Positions 1 to 8,269 of a stretch of DNA of 64,000 nucleotides are shown here, piece after piece. The DNA is taken from the NCBI GenBank assembly GCA_030693335.1, contig JAUYAU010000011.1:1-64000 (forward strand). The letters run 5' to 3'. The notes under the pieces were generated by a model. The model saw nothing but the letters and a program-made list of their open reading frames with translations, ran no database searches and was not told the DNA's origin. Position numbers and translations under genes: made by a program. Each line of letters begins with the position of its first letter. The stretch's first letter is position 1. The stretch is from Sulfuricurvum sp. GTDB taxonomy: Bacteria > Campylobacterota > Campylobacteria > Campylobacterales > Sulfurimonadaceae.

Positions 1-2028
1 TTGACCCAAGAGGGTGTGAATGCGGTTAACGCAGGCACAATACTTCCAGCGGTATCTTTGACAGCGACAGATAGCGGCACGCCTGCGTTGACGGCTACCG
101 ACAGTGATACACCAACCTACAACGCTCAAAACGATGCACCATCAGGTACTGACAAAACCGTAACAATCAATGAAGATACAGCTTATGTCTTGAAACAATC
201 TGATTTTGGATTCAGTGATATTGATGGAAACACATTTATGAGTGTAATAGTCAATCTTCCATCATCTGGCAAGCTTTATTTTGATGGTATTGCTCTTTCA
301 TCATCAGCTACTATTTCTGTTATGGATATCGATGCAGGTAAACTTGTATATTTACCTGATCTTGATGCGAGTGGAGCTCCATATGGTTCATTCAGTTTCC
401 AAGTAAAAGATAATGGTGGTACAGCGAATGGGGGCATCGATACTGATCAGACATCTAATTCAATAACATTTAATGTAAGTCCTATTGCTGATCCAATTAG
501 CAATCCAAGCGACGTATCAGTAGTGGTTGGTTCGCCGACTGAAAAAGATACTATTAATCTTACTAGTTTGAACGGTGTGTCTTCTTTGAATTTTGCTAAT
601 GGAGTTACCCTAACAAGCGGGAGTGGTGATCCGTTTACCTACTCCACTGGATCTACACTTGGTATAAAAAGCGCAAATGGTGATAATCGTATCGAAGGTG
701 GAGAGTCAATTATCCTTAGTTCTGTTAATGGTATACAATATGTAGCAATCGGATTGAAAAATTCGTCTGATGATACTGTTAAATTTACCGGTCAGCTTGA
801 AGTTGCTGGGCTTGGATTCTCTGGTACCTTGTCCGGTACACTGACATCAACACTATCGACAACGATATCATCGGCTAATGCTGATTTCAAACTTGTGTTG
901 ACTTTCACAGATGGCACAAGCACCGTGATTACAAATGATATTGTTATTCCTGGTACCGGGAGTGCTAATTGGTCGATTGCCTACGATGCAGGAACTAAAA
1001 TCATCGCATCGGCGACGTTGATTTCTTTGGTAAATGGAAATATTTTCAATCAAGGAGGAAATGCTTCTGCGAATATGACTTTTTCGATTAGTTCGGATAT
1101 GTCGAGTTTCGCCATTGCTCAGGGTGCAGGTACTGAAAACATATACAACCAGAACAATAACGGCTTCCAAATTGAGTATCTTGAAACCAGCGTAAGTCAG
1201 AATGGGGTCAGTTATTCGTATCCGATCGATGTCTACGCTCTTGTCAAAGATACAGTAGGGTCACCAGAGACGATTACTGCACTAAAATTAAGTGATATAC
1301 CATCAGGTTCGCAAATGAGTGTATTGGTAGATGGAACTTATGTCGAGGTTGTTGCAACGAATGGAGTATTTGATCTTTCTCCTTATACTAATCTTTTGAC
1401 TTCGTCGACAGCTGTTTCAGGAACTGATAAGATATATCTAACAACATCATTAGCTTTGCCAGATGGATTTGTACCTACGATGACAATTCAGACTACAGAC
1501 AATGGTTCGACATCACTAACTATATTGGGTGGAACAACTGATTCAACCTTAATTGGCGGCGACGGCAACGATTACATCAGTGGCGGTGCTGGCAGAGATA
1601 CACTTGATGGCGGTGCCGGTAATGATACCCTTGTCATGGATGCTGCTGATGTTCTTATCGACGGTGGAACCGGTACCGATACACTGATTTTGACAGCAGG
1701 TACGGATATTAATTTTGCTAACCTTGGTGATATTATCAAAAATATGGAGATTATCGATTTGGGTGCGGGTACGGAAGCTGGCGGAAATCATAGCTTGACA
1801 AACCTTTCATTGCAAGACGTGATTGATATGACGGACAGTAATAATAATTTGATTATTTTAGGAGATGCTGGAGACACTGTTGATTTCCTCAATTCCAACG
1901 GATGGGTCAAGGGAACATCAAGTACTGAAATAGTGAATGGTTCATTTCATACGCTCGATCATTATACTAATACCATAGATCCAACAGTACTGGTAAAAGT
2001 AGAAACGCTCATTCAAGATACAATCTAA
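1..2028 (+). CDS. C-terminal part of a large RTX adhesin (LapA-like), 5' end outside window
   Basis: The frame is open at base 1, so this is the C-terminal 675 residues of a larger protein and the TTG at base 1 is not a real start. Residues about 40-165 form a cadherin/VCBS-like extracellular module (acidic, Asp/Asn/Gly-rich). Around residues 515-565 are glycine-rich nonapeptide repeats such as GGDGNDYISGGAGRDTLDGG, the calcium-binding RTX motif. The last 100 residues, with the LQDVIDMTDSNN motif, match the usual C-terminal end of type I-secreted giant adhesins. No Lap-type N-terminal retention module or cleavage site is visible, as expected for a C-terminal piece. The next two genes are lapG and lapD, so a surface adhesin whose release is controlled by c-di-GMP is the likely role. 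Confidence 0.88.
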   Translation: MTQEGVNAVNAGTILPAVSLTATDSGTPALTATDSDTPTYNAQNDAPSGTDKTVTINEDTAYVLKQSDFGFSDIDGNTFMSVIVNLPSSGKLYFDGIALSSSATISVMDIDAGKLVYLPDLDASGAPYGSFSFQVKDNGGTANGGIDTDQTSNSITFNVSPIADPISNPSDVSVVVGSPTEKDTINLTSLNGVSSLNFANGVTLTSGSGDPFTYSTGSTLGIKSANGDNRIEGGESIILSSVNGIQYVAIGLKNSSDDTVKFTGQLEVAGLGFSGTLSGTLTSTLSTTISSANADFKLVLTFTDGTSTVITNDIVIPGTGSANWSIAYDAGTKIIASATLISLVNGNIFNQGGNASANMTFSISSDMSSFAIAQGAGTENIYNQNNNGFQIEYLETSVSQNGVSYSYPIDVYALVKDTVGSPETITALKLSDIPSGSQMSVLVDGTYVEVVATNGVFDLSPYTNLLTSSTAVSGTDKIYLTTSLALPDGFVPTMTIQTTDNGSTSLTILGGTTDSTLIGGDGNDYISGGAGRDTLDGGAGNDTLVMDAADVLIDGGTGTDTLILTAGTDINFANLGDIIKNMEIIDLGAGTEAGGNHSLTNLSLQDVIDMTDSNNNLIILGDAGDTVDFLNSNGWVKGTSSTEIVNGSFHTLDHYTNTIDPTVLVKVETLIQDTI

Positions 2029-2046
2029 ATACGCTATTATAAGAGC

Positions 2047-2691
2047 ATGAAAAAGTCAACTGCTCTTTTCTTTACTTTGGTGGCATTTGCCGCCATTCTC
2101 CTAAGCTCTCCTGAATTCACCATTGCCAAAATATTTCTAGATAAAATTGAAAAAGAGTATGGTATGTTTGCCAAGCGGCGTGCTTTTTCTTTGATACAAA
2201 TGATGAATGAAGCCAAAGATCTCGATGAGATGGGAAAGATGGAAAAAGTAAACGATTTTTTTAATCAAACTCCGTATGCTTCGGATCAGGAGACCTGGGG
2301 TGTGAGCGACTATTGGGCGACACGACTTGAATTTATCGGTCGGGATAAAGGGGATTGCGAAGACTATGTTATCGCAAAATATTTTACGCTCAAAGAGTTG
2401 GGCGTTCCCACTAAAAAACTTTTTATGACATATGCCAAATCATTGCGCTTTAAAACGGGTCATTTGGTATTGACCTACTATGAAACGCCAAAATCAATAC
2501 CTTTGGTTTTGGATAACTACAATTATAAAATACTTCCTGCATCTCAACGCGACGACTTGGTACCGATTTACAGTTTTAGCGGAGATGAGCTTTTTAATTC
2601 TAAGCAGGCTCAGATTGGGAAAATGATTCCTGCATCGACACGTCAGAAACGTCCATGGGACGAACTCATTATTACACAACAAAAGGATTAA
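2047..2691 (+). CDS. lapG: LapG-like periplasmic cysteine protease (BTLCP family)
   Basis: A 214-residue bacterial transglutaminase-like cysteine protease. An N-terminal hydrophobic segment (residues 5-20) should export it to the periplasm. The expected Cys-His-Asp triad can be placed at C104 (in DKGDCEDY), H139 (in TGHLVL) and D156 (in LVLDNYN). In Pseudomonas LapG cleaves the N-terminal retention module of the LapA adhesin, releasing it from the surface, unless sequestered by c-di-GMP-bound LapD. It starts 18 bases after the adhesin stop and ends 3 bases before lapD, so the three genes are probably one operon. The adhesin as substrate is inferred from this arrangement. Confidence 0.93.
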   Translation: MKKSTALFFTLVAFAAILLSSPEFTIAKIFLDKIEKEYGMFAKRRAFSLIQMMNEAKDLDEMGKMEKVNDFFNQTPYASDQETWGVSDYWATRLEFIGRDKGDCEDYVIAKYFTLKELGVPTKKLFMTYAKSLRFKTGHLVLTYYETPKSIPLVLDNYNYKILPASQRDDLVPIYSFSGDELFNSKQAQIGKMIPASTRQKRPWDELIITQQKD

Positions 2692-2694
2692 ATC

Positions 2695-4644
2695 ATGAGC
2701 TTATTTAAACAACTTTCCATTATGTTGACGCTCTTTTTGGGGATTATTTTAATATTGGTGATGCTTCTTAATTTTAAATCAGCAACACAGTTTGTCCAAA
2801 ATCAGCTCTATACAGATGCCAAAAATACAGCGCATTCGCTTGGACTTTCACTCTCAAAAGTGACTGATCCCAAAGATTCATCTACGATGGAATCAATGAT
2901 CAATGCAATCTTCGACAGTGGTTATTATCAAAAAATTGCATTAACGGACATGGATGGAAAAGTGATCTATAGCCGTGAAAACGATATGAAAGTTATGGAT
3001 GTGCCGCAGTGGTTTATTCATAACGTCCCCATCCATAATGTGAGTGCAAAAAGCGATATCATGATCGGATGGATCCGTTTTGGTACGCTGGAAGTCAGCG
3101 GTCATACCGGCAACGCCTATCGACAGCTTTATTCGGTATTTACAGATCTTGTTAAAACCTTTTTAATCGTGGGTTTTGTGGTATTTGGAGTATTGTATCT
3201 TCTGCTTTCATTGAGTCTTAAATCTCTTGTTCGTATTCGTAATCAAGCAAAAGCAATTATTGACAATGAGTTTATTATTGAGACAAAAATCCCTTTCACG
3301 ACAGAATTTCGCTCGGTAACGTCTGCTATGAATGCTATGGTAACAAAAGTAAAAGATATTTTTGACAGAGAAAATGAGACTTTGAGCCGTTATCATGAGC
3401 TTTTGTATCGTGATACTGAGACAAAACTGTACAATCGCCGTTATTTGGTTGCAACGCTCCCGGATTATTTTACTTTGTCGTCTGGAACGTACGTCTTGTT
3501 TAGTTTTGATGAGTTGGATCGTTTAAAGCGAGAAATGGGATATGAACACTATTCGCAAGTGATCAATAATTTTGCAACGCATCTCAATTTGGTTTTCGCA
3601 GGAATTCCCAATACATTAACAGCCAGACTCAATGAAAGTGATTTTTTTGCGGTTATTCCTATGGATGAAGTTAATGAGATGCGTCAGCAAGCACAGCAAG
3701 TAATGGATGAAGTAAAAGAAAAGCTTAAAAGCTTAAGTGATGGTTCTGCGCATTATGTCAATCTAAGTTGTGCTGTGGGTGAATACGGGGAGTATGACAC
3801 CGTAAAATCACTCTTTTCACGAGCCGATTATGTGGTAACACGTGCGAAGGTTGATGGTAATTTTACAATCAGTGTGTGTGACAAGTGCAGTGATGAATTG
3901 ATGCCAAGTCGTGAGGAATGGCGCAGTGAATTAATCCAAAGTTTGGAAGAGTCACGTATTCTCCTCGCGGCACAAAAAGTAATACAGCGCGACGGAGCAG
4001 AAGAGTCAACTCTTCATGAAGAGATATTTTTACGCTTAAAAGATCGTCAGGGAACAATACATTCGGCTGCTTATTTTATACCGGTTGCCACCAGTTTGGG
4101 AATTGTAGAATCACTGGATCGTTACATGATCGAAAAAGTCATTGAAGATATTTCCAGTGGGTTATTGCAAGGCTCTGTCGCCCTAAATCTGAGTGCGGAT
4201 TTTGTTAAAAAATACGATAACGTTGAATGGCTCAAAAATAAACTGGAACTATTTCATCGAGACAATAAGAAAATATTATGGTTTGAAGTGACGAATATGA
4301 TTGCCTTGCAAGAGCTTGAAGCGGTACACTCAATTTGTGCCGTTGTAAAATCATTTGGTGATCAGTTTGGTATTGACCATTTTGTTATGCCGCAAAAAGG
4401 TGCTTCCTATTTGCAAATCATTCGTCCCGATTATGTGAAATCCAACAGTACGTATTTGGAAGATATTTTGGGTAATCATGAGAGTGGAGATTCAAGAGAA
4501 AGTTTGATGAATATTGTAACCAGTTTGGGGATCACCATCATTGCCATAGCGATAGAAGATGGTGAACAAATTGAGCGATTTGCCAGACATGGAATCACAA
4601 AGTTTCAAGGCTCGTACATTGCGACAGCTGAGTTATTACGTTAA
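2695..4644 (+). CDS. lapD: LapD-like inner-membrane c-di-GMP receptor with degenerate GGDEF and EAL domains
   Basis: A 649-residue protein with TM1 at about 6-25, a periplasmic LapD/MoxY-type sensor at about 26-155, TM2 at about 155-180, a HAMP-like linker, then GGDEF (about 235-395) and EAL (about 405-645) domains. Both catalytic domains are degenerate. The GGDEF position reads NESDF (313-317). The EAL position reads EIF (443-445). The DDFG metal site reads DHFV, and the usual KID reads KSN. This is the pattern of LapD, which binds c-di-GMP without making or degrading it and then holds LapG through its periplasmic domain. The position directly after lapG supports the call. Confidence 0.93.
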   Translation: MSLFKQLSIMLTLFLGIILILVMLLNFKSATQFVQNQLYTDAKNTAHSLGLSLSKVTDPKDSSTMESMINAIFDSGYYQKIALTDMDGKVIYSRENDMKVMDVPQWFIHNVPIHNVSAKSDIMIGWIRFGTLEVSGHTGNAYRQLYSVFTDLVKTFLIVGFVVFGVLYLLLSLSLKSLVRIRNQAKAIIDNEFIIETKIPFTTEFRSVTSAMNAMVTKVKDIFDRENETLSRYHELLYRDTETKLYNRRYLVATLPDYFTLSSGTYVLFSFDELDRLKREMGYEHYSQVINNFATHLNLVFAGIPNTLTARLNESDFFAVIPMDEVNEMRQQAQQVMDEVKEKLKSLSDGSAHYVNLSCAVGEYGEYDTVKSLFSRADYVVTRAKVDGNFTISVCDKCSDELMPSREEWRSELIQSLEESRILLAAQKVIQRDGAEESTLHEEIFLRLKDRQGTIHSAAYFIPVATSLGIVESLDRYMIEKVIEDISSGLLQGSVALNLSADFVKKYDNVEWLKNKLELFHRDNKKILWFEVTNMIALQELEAVHSICAVVKSFGDQFGIDHFVMPQKGASYLQIIRPDYVKSNSTYLEDILGNHESGDSRESLMNIVTSLGITIIAIAIEDGEQIERFARHGITKFQGSYIATAELLR

Positions 4645-4674
4645 AATACGTTTAAATTGATAGAAGGAAATTTT

Positions 4675-6084
4675 TTGAATTTACACATAAATAACAGAAC
4701 AATAAACAAGAAACTTTTTTTAAGTGCAATTCTTTCATTGGCTTTGCAGGGTCACGCTCAAGAGTGGATGAAGGATATGGCATCAGGGTGCGAGGTATGG
4801 AATACAGTGCCAAATGTCCAAAGTGTCTCTTGGGCTGGAGAATGCGTAGAAAATAAGGCAAATGGAACAGGGACATTGCGAATGACCCTGATAGACAGAA
4901 ATGAAGAGAGATATGAAGGCTCATTTATAAACGGAAAAGCCAATGGTATTGGAAAATACAGTTGGCCAAATCTTAGCGTGTATGAAGGTGATTTTGTGGA
5001 TGGTATTCGTACGGGTCATGGCAAATATATATTTGCTGATGGCAGCTATTATGATGGTCATTTTATCAATGGATTACGCACTGGCAAGGGAAAATTTGTC
5101 TGGAACAACGGAAGTATTTACGAAGGCGATTTTATAGATAGCAAGCAAACAGGAAAAGGCAAATTTATATGGGCCTCAGGCGGAAAATATGAGGGAGACT
5201 TTGTAGATGGTGTTCAAACCGGAAAAGGAAAATTCACATGGCCTGATGGTAGCAGCTACGAGGGTGATTTTCTCAATGGCTCACGCCATGGGAGGGGAGT
5301 CTTTGTTTATGCAGATGGCAGTCGTTATGAAGGAAGCTTTATTGATGCAAAGCAAACCGGTAAAGGGAAATTTACCTGGAAGAACGGTAACCGTTATGAG
5401 GGTGATTTTGTCGATGGGAATCAAACCGGTCAAGGGGTATTCTCCTGGATGGATGGCAAGCGTTATGAAGGCGGATTTATCAATGGGCAGCAAATGGGAA
5501 AAGGAAAATTTACCTGGCTGGATAAAAGCAGTTATGAGGGTGACTTTGTAAAGGGTGCACAAACCGGAAAGGGTAAATTTACGTTTAGCGATGGCAGCTA
5601 TTATGTTGGAAACTTCATCAATGGTGCACAAACTGGAAAAGGGAAGTTCGTTTGGAATAACGGTGTTGAGTATGAAGGAGATTTCATCAATGGTGTACAA
5701 ACCGGAAAGGGAAAACTTTCTTTTAACGATGGCAGTTACTATGAGGGTGACTTTATCAATAATGCTCAGAGCGGTAAAGGTAAATTCGTTTGGTCAGACC
5801 ACAGCAGTTATGAGGGAGATTTCAGTGAGGGAACTCCTGCAAGCAATGGAAAGCATACCTGGTCAAACGGTATGATATTTGAGGGCACTATTGTTGGTAA
5901 TAAGAAAGAAGGTTTTGGTCGATTCAAGATACCTAAAGTTTTGTACACGGCTGAGTTGTCGAGCAATGGCAAATGGGTGGGGGAGTATTTTGTTTATGAG
6001 GGGATATTTAAAGATGATGCTTTTATCACTTCATGTACAAAAGCTTCTGAATGTAAGCCATTGAAGAGTGGAGTAAAAAAATAA
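4675..6084 (+). CDS. Secreted MORN-repeat protein
   Basis: I place the start at the TTG at 4675, with GAAGGA at 4663-4668 as ribosome binding site, giving 469 residues. An upstream in-frame TTG at 4657 lacks such a site. Residues 1-28 look like a signal peptide (KKLFLSAILSLALQ core, cleavage after GHA). From residue 80 about fifteen 23-residue MORN units follow, consensus YEGDFINGxQTGKGKFxW. Cysteine pairs lie before and after the repeats. MORN repeats form elongated beta-hairpin rods that often bind lipids or scaffold partners; the partner here is unknown. The gene starts 30 bases after lapD with no visible terminator, so it may belong to the adhesin operon. Confidence 0.85.
   Translation: MNLHINNRTINKKLFLSAILSLALQGHAQEWMKDMASGCEVWNTVPNVQSVSWAGECVENKANGTGTLRMTLIDRNEERYEGSFINGKANGIGKYSWPNLSVYEGDFVDGIRTGHGKYIFADGSYYDGHFINGLRTGKGKFVWNNGSIYEGDFIDSKQTGKGKFIWASGGKYEGDFVDGVQTGKGKFTWPDGSSYEGDFLNGSRHGRGVFVYADGSRYEGSFIDAKQTGKGKFTWKNGNRYEGDFVDGNQTGQGVFSWMDGKRYEGGFINGQQMGKGKFTWLDKSSYEGDFVKGAQTGKGKFTFSDGSYYVGNFINGAQTGKGKFVWNNGVEYEGDFINGVQTGKGKLSFNDGSYYEGDFINNAQSGKGKFVWSDHSSYEGDFSEGTPASNGKHTWSNGMIFEGTIVGNKKEGFGRFKIPKVLYTAELSSNGKWVGEYFVYEGIFKDDAFITSCTKASECKPLKSGVKK
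4912..5943 (+). repeat. 69-bp tandem repeat array encoding MORN units
   Basis: About fifteen 69-bp units encode 23-residue MORN motifs in perfect register; tatgaagg-type unit starts recur at 4912, 4981 and onward. Nucleotide similarity between units is high enough to create long open frames in other phases and on the opposite strand, but these are by-products. The array could expand or contract by recombination. Confidence 0.85.
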
Positions 6085-6111
6085 CCGTTCAAGAAAAAGC
6101 TTTTTTAGAGC

Positions 6112-7191
6112 CTACTTGAGCGTGTAATCTATGTTTAGGGTGATGTCCATGTAGTCTTTGCCTAAGATTGCTGGAAGAGCTTGGAATTTTGTGATACCTA
6201 AAATTAAATCAACTGCGGCTTTATCTAAAATCTCAGATCCGGATGAATCGACTATCCCTATTTTTAGAATCGTTCCATCAGCAGCGATTCTAAAAATTAC
6301 TTTTACATTTCCCGTAATATTATTATTTTCTTTTGCTTCTTTTGGATAAGTTTTATACTTTTTGATTTGCGCTGCAACAGAACGAAGATACTCTTGCTTC
6401 GCACTGTGCGTTTCATCAGCTGTTGGCGTATGAGAGGGTGCATTTGGCACTGATTTCGATGGCGATGCAATGGAAGGTGCAGCAGGAGGAGTTGTCATCG
6501 ACGAGTGGGCAAGCGCTTGGGGAACACTGCTTGGTGCAACGATTGTCTCTGGAACAGCAGCGTTTACAATTGATGGTGCTGCTTCAGCTTGCAGCTGACT
6601 AGGCTTTTGCATAGGTAAGGATGCCATAGATGGTCGCGCAGGAGCTACTGCATGAAGCGGCTGTTTGTTCATTGGTGAGACCGCCGCTACTGAAGCAATA
6701 GCTTCTACAGGGGCATGCACTTGTACTTGCTCTGTCATTGAAGGTATAGTTTCTGGCTTGGGAAGTGCCGCTTTTTGCATTGGTGAAGATGGCATAGAAG
6801 GCTTGATGGGAGCTTGAGTATAAAGAGGCAGTGTATTAGGTATAGAAGCGATTGTCGTAGCCTGATGAGTTATTTCTTGGGGTGTAGTTTGAGGCTTAGC
6901 TTGGGGTTGCATTGATTTTTCTGGTGCAATTTCTTTGGCTTTTATTTCTTGCGGCTTTTTTTCTACAGGCATTGGCTTAGCTTCTACCGGAAGCTTTTCA
7001 GGCTCAGCTTTTTCATGGGCTTCTTTTTTGACTGTTGTTTCCTCTTTGGTAGCATTAGGAATTGCAAAGGATATGGCAATAGGCTTCTTGTTAGGTTTTT
7101 TGATTGCTGAGGGTGAAAGATAGGCAAAAACTAACAATAAAGCAAATCCTATATGAATAAATATAGATTTAAGAAAGCTTTTGAACATCAA
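6112..7191 (-). CDS. tonB: TonB-like energy transducer, Pro/Ala-rich
   Basis: A 359-residue protein with an N-terminal membrane anchor (about 8-27), a long Pro/Lys/Ala/Gln-rich periplasm-spanning region (about 35-265) and a C-terminal TonB domain (about 270-359, with the YPKEAKENNNITGNVKVIF and DKAAVDLI signatures). The spacer holds two diverged copies of a PSMxSxPMQK segment. TonB transmits proton-motive force from ExbB/ExbD to outer-membrane receptors. It is the last gene after exbB and exbD, starting immediately after the exbD stop. The spacer is long compared with a typical TonB of about 240 residues. The TonB-dependent receptor at 60562 is a possible client, but many others may exist outside this window. 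Confidence 0.9.
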   Translation of the reverse strand: MMFKSFLKSIFIHIGFALLLVFAYLSPSAIKKPNKKPIAISFAIPNATKEETTVKKEAHEKAEPEKLPVEAKPMPVEKKPQEIKAKEIAPEKSMQPQAKPQTTPQEITHQATTIASIPNTLPLYTQAPIKPSMPSSPMQKAALPKPETIPSMTEQVQVHAPVEAIASVAAVSPMNKQPLHAVAPARPSMASLPMQKPSQLQAEAAPSIVNAAVPETIVAPSSVPQALAHSSMTTPPAAPSIASPSKSVPNAPSHTPTADETHSAKQEYLRSVAAQIKKYKTYPKEAKENNNITGNVKVIFRIAADGTILKIGIVDSSGSEILDKAAVDLILGITKFQALPAILGKDYMDITLNIDYTLK

Positions 7192-7572
7192 TCACTCATC
7201 TTTCATAGAGGCAATGGAAAGGTGGGTGTATCCGCCAGCTGTTAAAGTGTCAATGGTTGAAACAAAAAATTGATACTCCATCCCTTTGTCTCCATTAATC
7301 ACGATAGTGGAGTCTATGGGTATCGATTGTAATTCAGAGAGGAGTGTTTCATTGGAAACTTTTTTATGCATTAAATAAACATCACCTTTTCTATCCAGTG
7401 TGATTTCAATCGGATCTGCCAGTGCTTGAGGGGATGCTGATGCTCTTGGAAGCTCAACATTGATCGAGCCTTTTGCAATAAAAGTGGCGGTCGTCAGCAC
7501 AATGGCCAGCAGTACTAACATAATGTCAATAAAAGGAATTACATTGATGGATTCAATTTTTTTGATCTTCAT
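7192..7572 (-). CDS. exbD: ExbD/TolR-family proton channel subunit
   Basis: A 126-residue protein with one N-terminal transmembrane segment (about 11-31) carrying the essential membrane aspartate (D16, in VIPFIDIMLVLL), followed by a periplasmic domain (about 40-126). The length and FIDIMLVLL motif are typical of ExbD. With ExbB it forms the proton-driven motor that energises TonB. Its start overlaps the exbB end by 20 bases, implying translational coupling. ExbD rather than TolR is preferred because the next gene is tonB and no tolA, tolB or pal is present. Confidence 0.92.
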   Translation of the reverse strand: MKIKKIESINVIPFIDIMLVLLAIVLTTATFIAKGSINVELPRASASPQALADPIEITLDRKGDVYLMHKKVSNETLLSELQSIPIDSTIVINGDKGMEYQFFVSTIDTLTAGGYTHLSIASMKDE

Positions 7573-7987
7573 AACGAATCTCCCATTGTGCGATCATAAC
7601 TTCCATACGGCGTACTAAATAATTATGAAAAACAATTGCCGGAATGGCCACAATAAGTCCAAATGCAGTGGCTTTTAGTGCTAATGCAAGACCCATCATC
7701 ATCGCATTGCTATCGGACACACCTACAATACCCATGGTATAAAACGTTAAAATAATTCCAAAAACCGTTCCTAAAAGTCCAACATAGGGTGCATTGGCTG
7801 CAATGGTTGAAATAATCGTTAGATTGTTGCTCAAATCAATTTCGAGTTCTTTTTTATTGGAATAATTGTCAATGTTGCAATTGCGATAGCAGGAGAGACG
7901 CTCTAGCCAAATAGTAAATGTGATAAGACTCATAATCCCTAACATTGAAAATACGGCTATGTCCAAGTAAGTAGTATATGCTTCCAT
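7553..7987 (-). CDS. exbB: ExbB/TolQ-family proton channel protein
   Basis: A 144-residue MotA/TolQ/ExbB-family inner-membrane protein, short like other epsilonproteobacterial ExbB proteins. It has three predicted membrane segments: about 8-28, then the pair around ANAPYVGLLGTVFGIILTFY and LALALKATAFGLIVAIPAIV. The LLGTV-GI and A-K-A-FGL-VAIPA motifs are those of the family. It is preceded by an AAGGG ribosome binding site. It is the first well-recognised gene of exbB-exbD-tonB; a 31-codon gene lies 68 bases upstream on the same strand. Confidence 0.92.
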   Translation of the reverse strand: MEAYTTYLDIAVFSMLGIMSLITFTIWLERLSCYRNCNIDNYSNKKELEIDLSNNLTIISTIAANAPYVGLLGTVFGIILTFYTMGIVGVSDSNAMMMGLALALKATAFGLIVAIPAIVFHNYLVRRMEVMIAQWEIRYEDQKN

Positions 7988-8007
7988 GAAGACCCTTTTT
8001 TAGTAAA

Positions 8008-8040
8008 TTAAGTTGAAATAGTAGCAAGGATTAACTTAAT
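8008..8040. repeat. Inverted repeat between the small membrane gene and exbB
   Basis: ATTAAGTT (8008-8015) and AACTTAAT (8033-8040) are exact inverted 8-mers separated by 17 bases. Positioned in the 68-base gap upstream of exbB, they could form a weak hairpin in the transcript or an operator. The stem is AT-rich and no T-run follows, so a strong terminator is unlikely. Confidence 0.35.
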
Positions 8041-8055
8041 ATCATCATGAATAAC

Positions 8056-8151
8056 TTATTTGCTTTTTTTAGACTTTAATACAAAAAACATAAATGCTAA
8101 AATAGCTATCATCAAGACTATGTTTATGGTACTTTGAGTGAGATCTTCCAT
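8056..8151 (-). CDS. 31-residue single-span membrane peptide upstream of exbB
   Basis: ATG at 8151 to TAA at 8056 encodes 31 residues: a short acidic N-terminus (MEDLTQST), a hydrophobic stretch of about 17 residues (INIVLMIAILAFMFFVL) and a lysine-rich tail (KSKKSK). An AAGGA lies 7 bases before the ATG. The charge pattern suggests an inner-membrane peptide with its C-terminus in the cytoplasm. It is on the same strand as exbB-exbD-tonB and 68 bases upstream, so it may be co-transcribed. I do not recognise a family. The composition and ribosome binding site argue for a real gene; conservation is untested. Confidence 0.6.
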   Translation of the reverse strand: MEDLTQSTINIVLMIAILAFMFFVLKSKKSK

Positions 8152-8269
8152 GTATTATCCTTTTATTGTTATTCTAACACAATTGTGGAACATTTTTTGC
8201 GCCCTTATGTGGGTTTTAGCTTTTATAACCTACAATTGAGACTTCAAATTAACTGTATATGGATTCTTT

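Noticed and set aside
4943-5875. Open frames in other phases and on the minus strand across the MORN array (for example 5281-5700 minus)
   Set aside because: They come from the 69-bp periodicity of the MORN coding frame, which is the only one with a signal peptide, ribosome binding site and known motif.
4912-5943. Regular repeats that could be taken for a CRISPR array
   Set aside because: There are no spacers; every unit is coding, 69 bp long and in frame, and no cas genes are nearby.
6091-6108. AAAAAGCTTTTT between the convergent MORN and tonB genes as a terminator
   Set aside because: The stem is almost only A/T with a GC core of two bases, too weak to call a terminator.
8178-8187. CACAATTGTG 10-bp palindrome between the small membrane gene and the S4 gene
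   Set aside because: Short and AT-rich; such palindromes are expected by chance, and no regulator match is evident.
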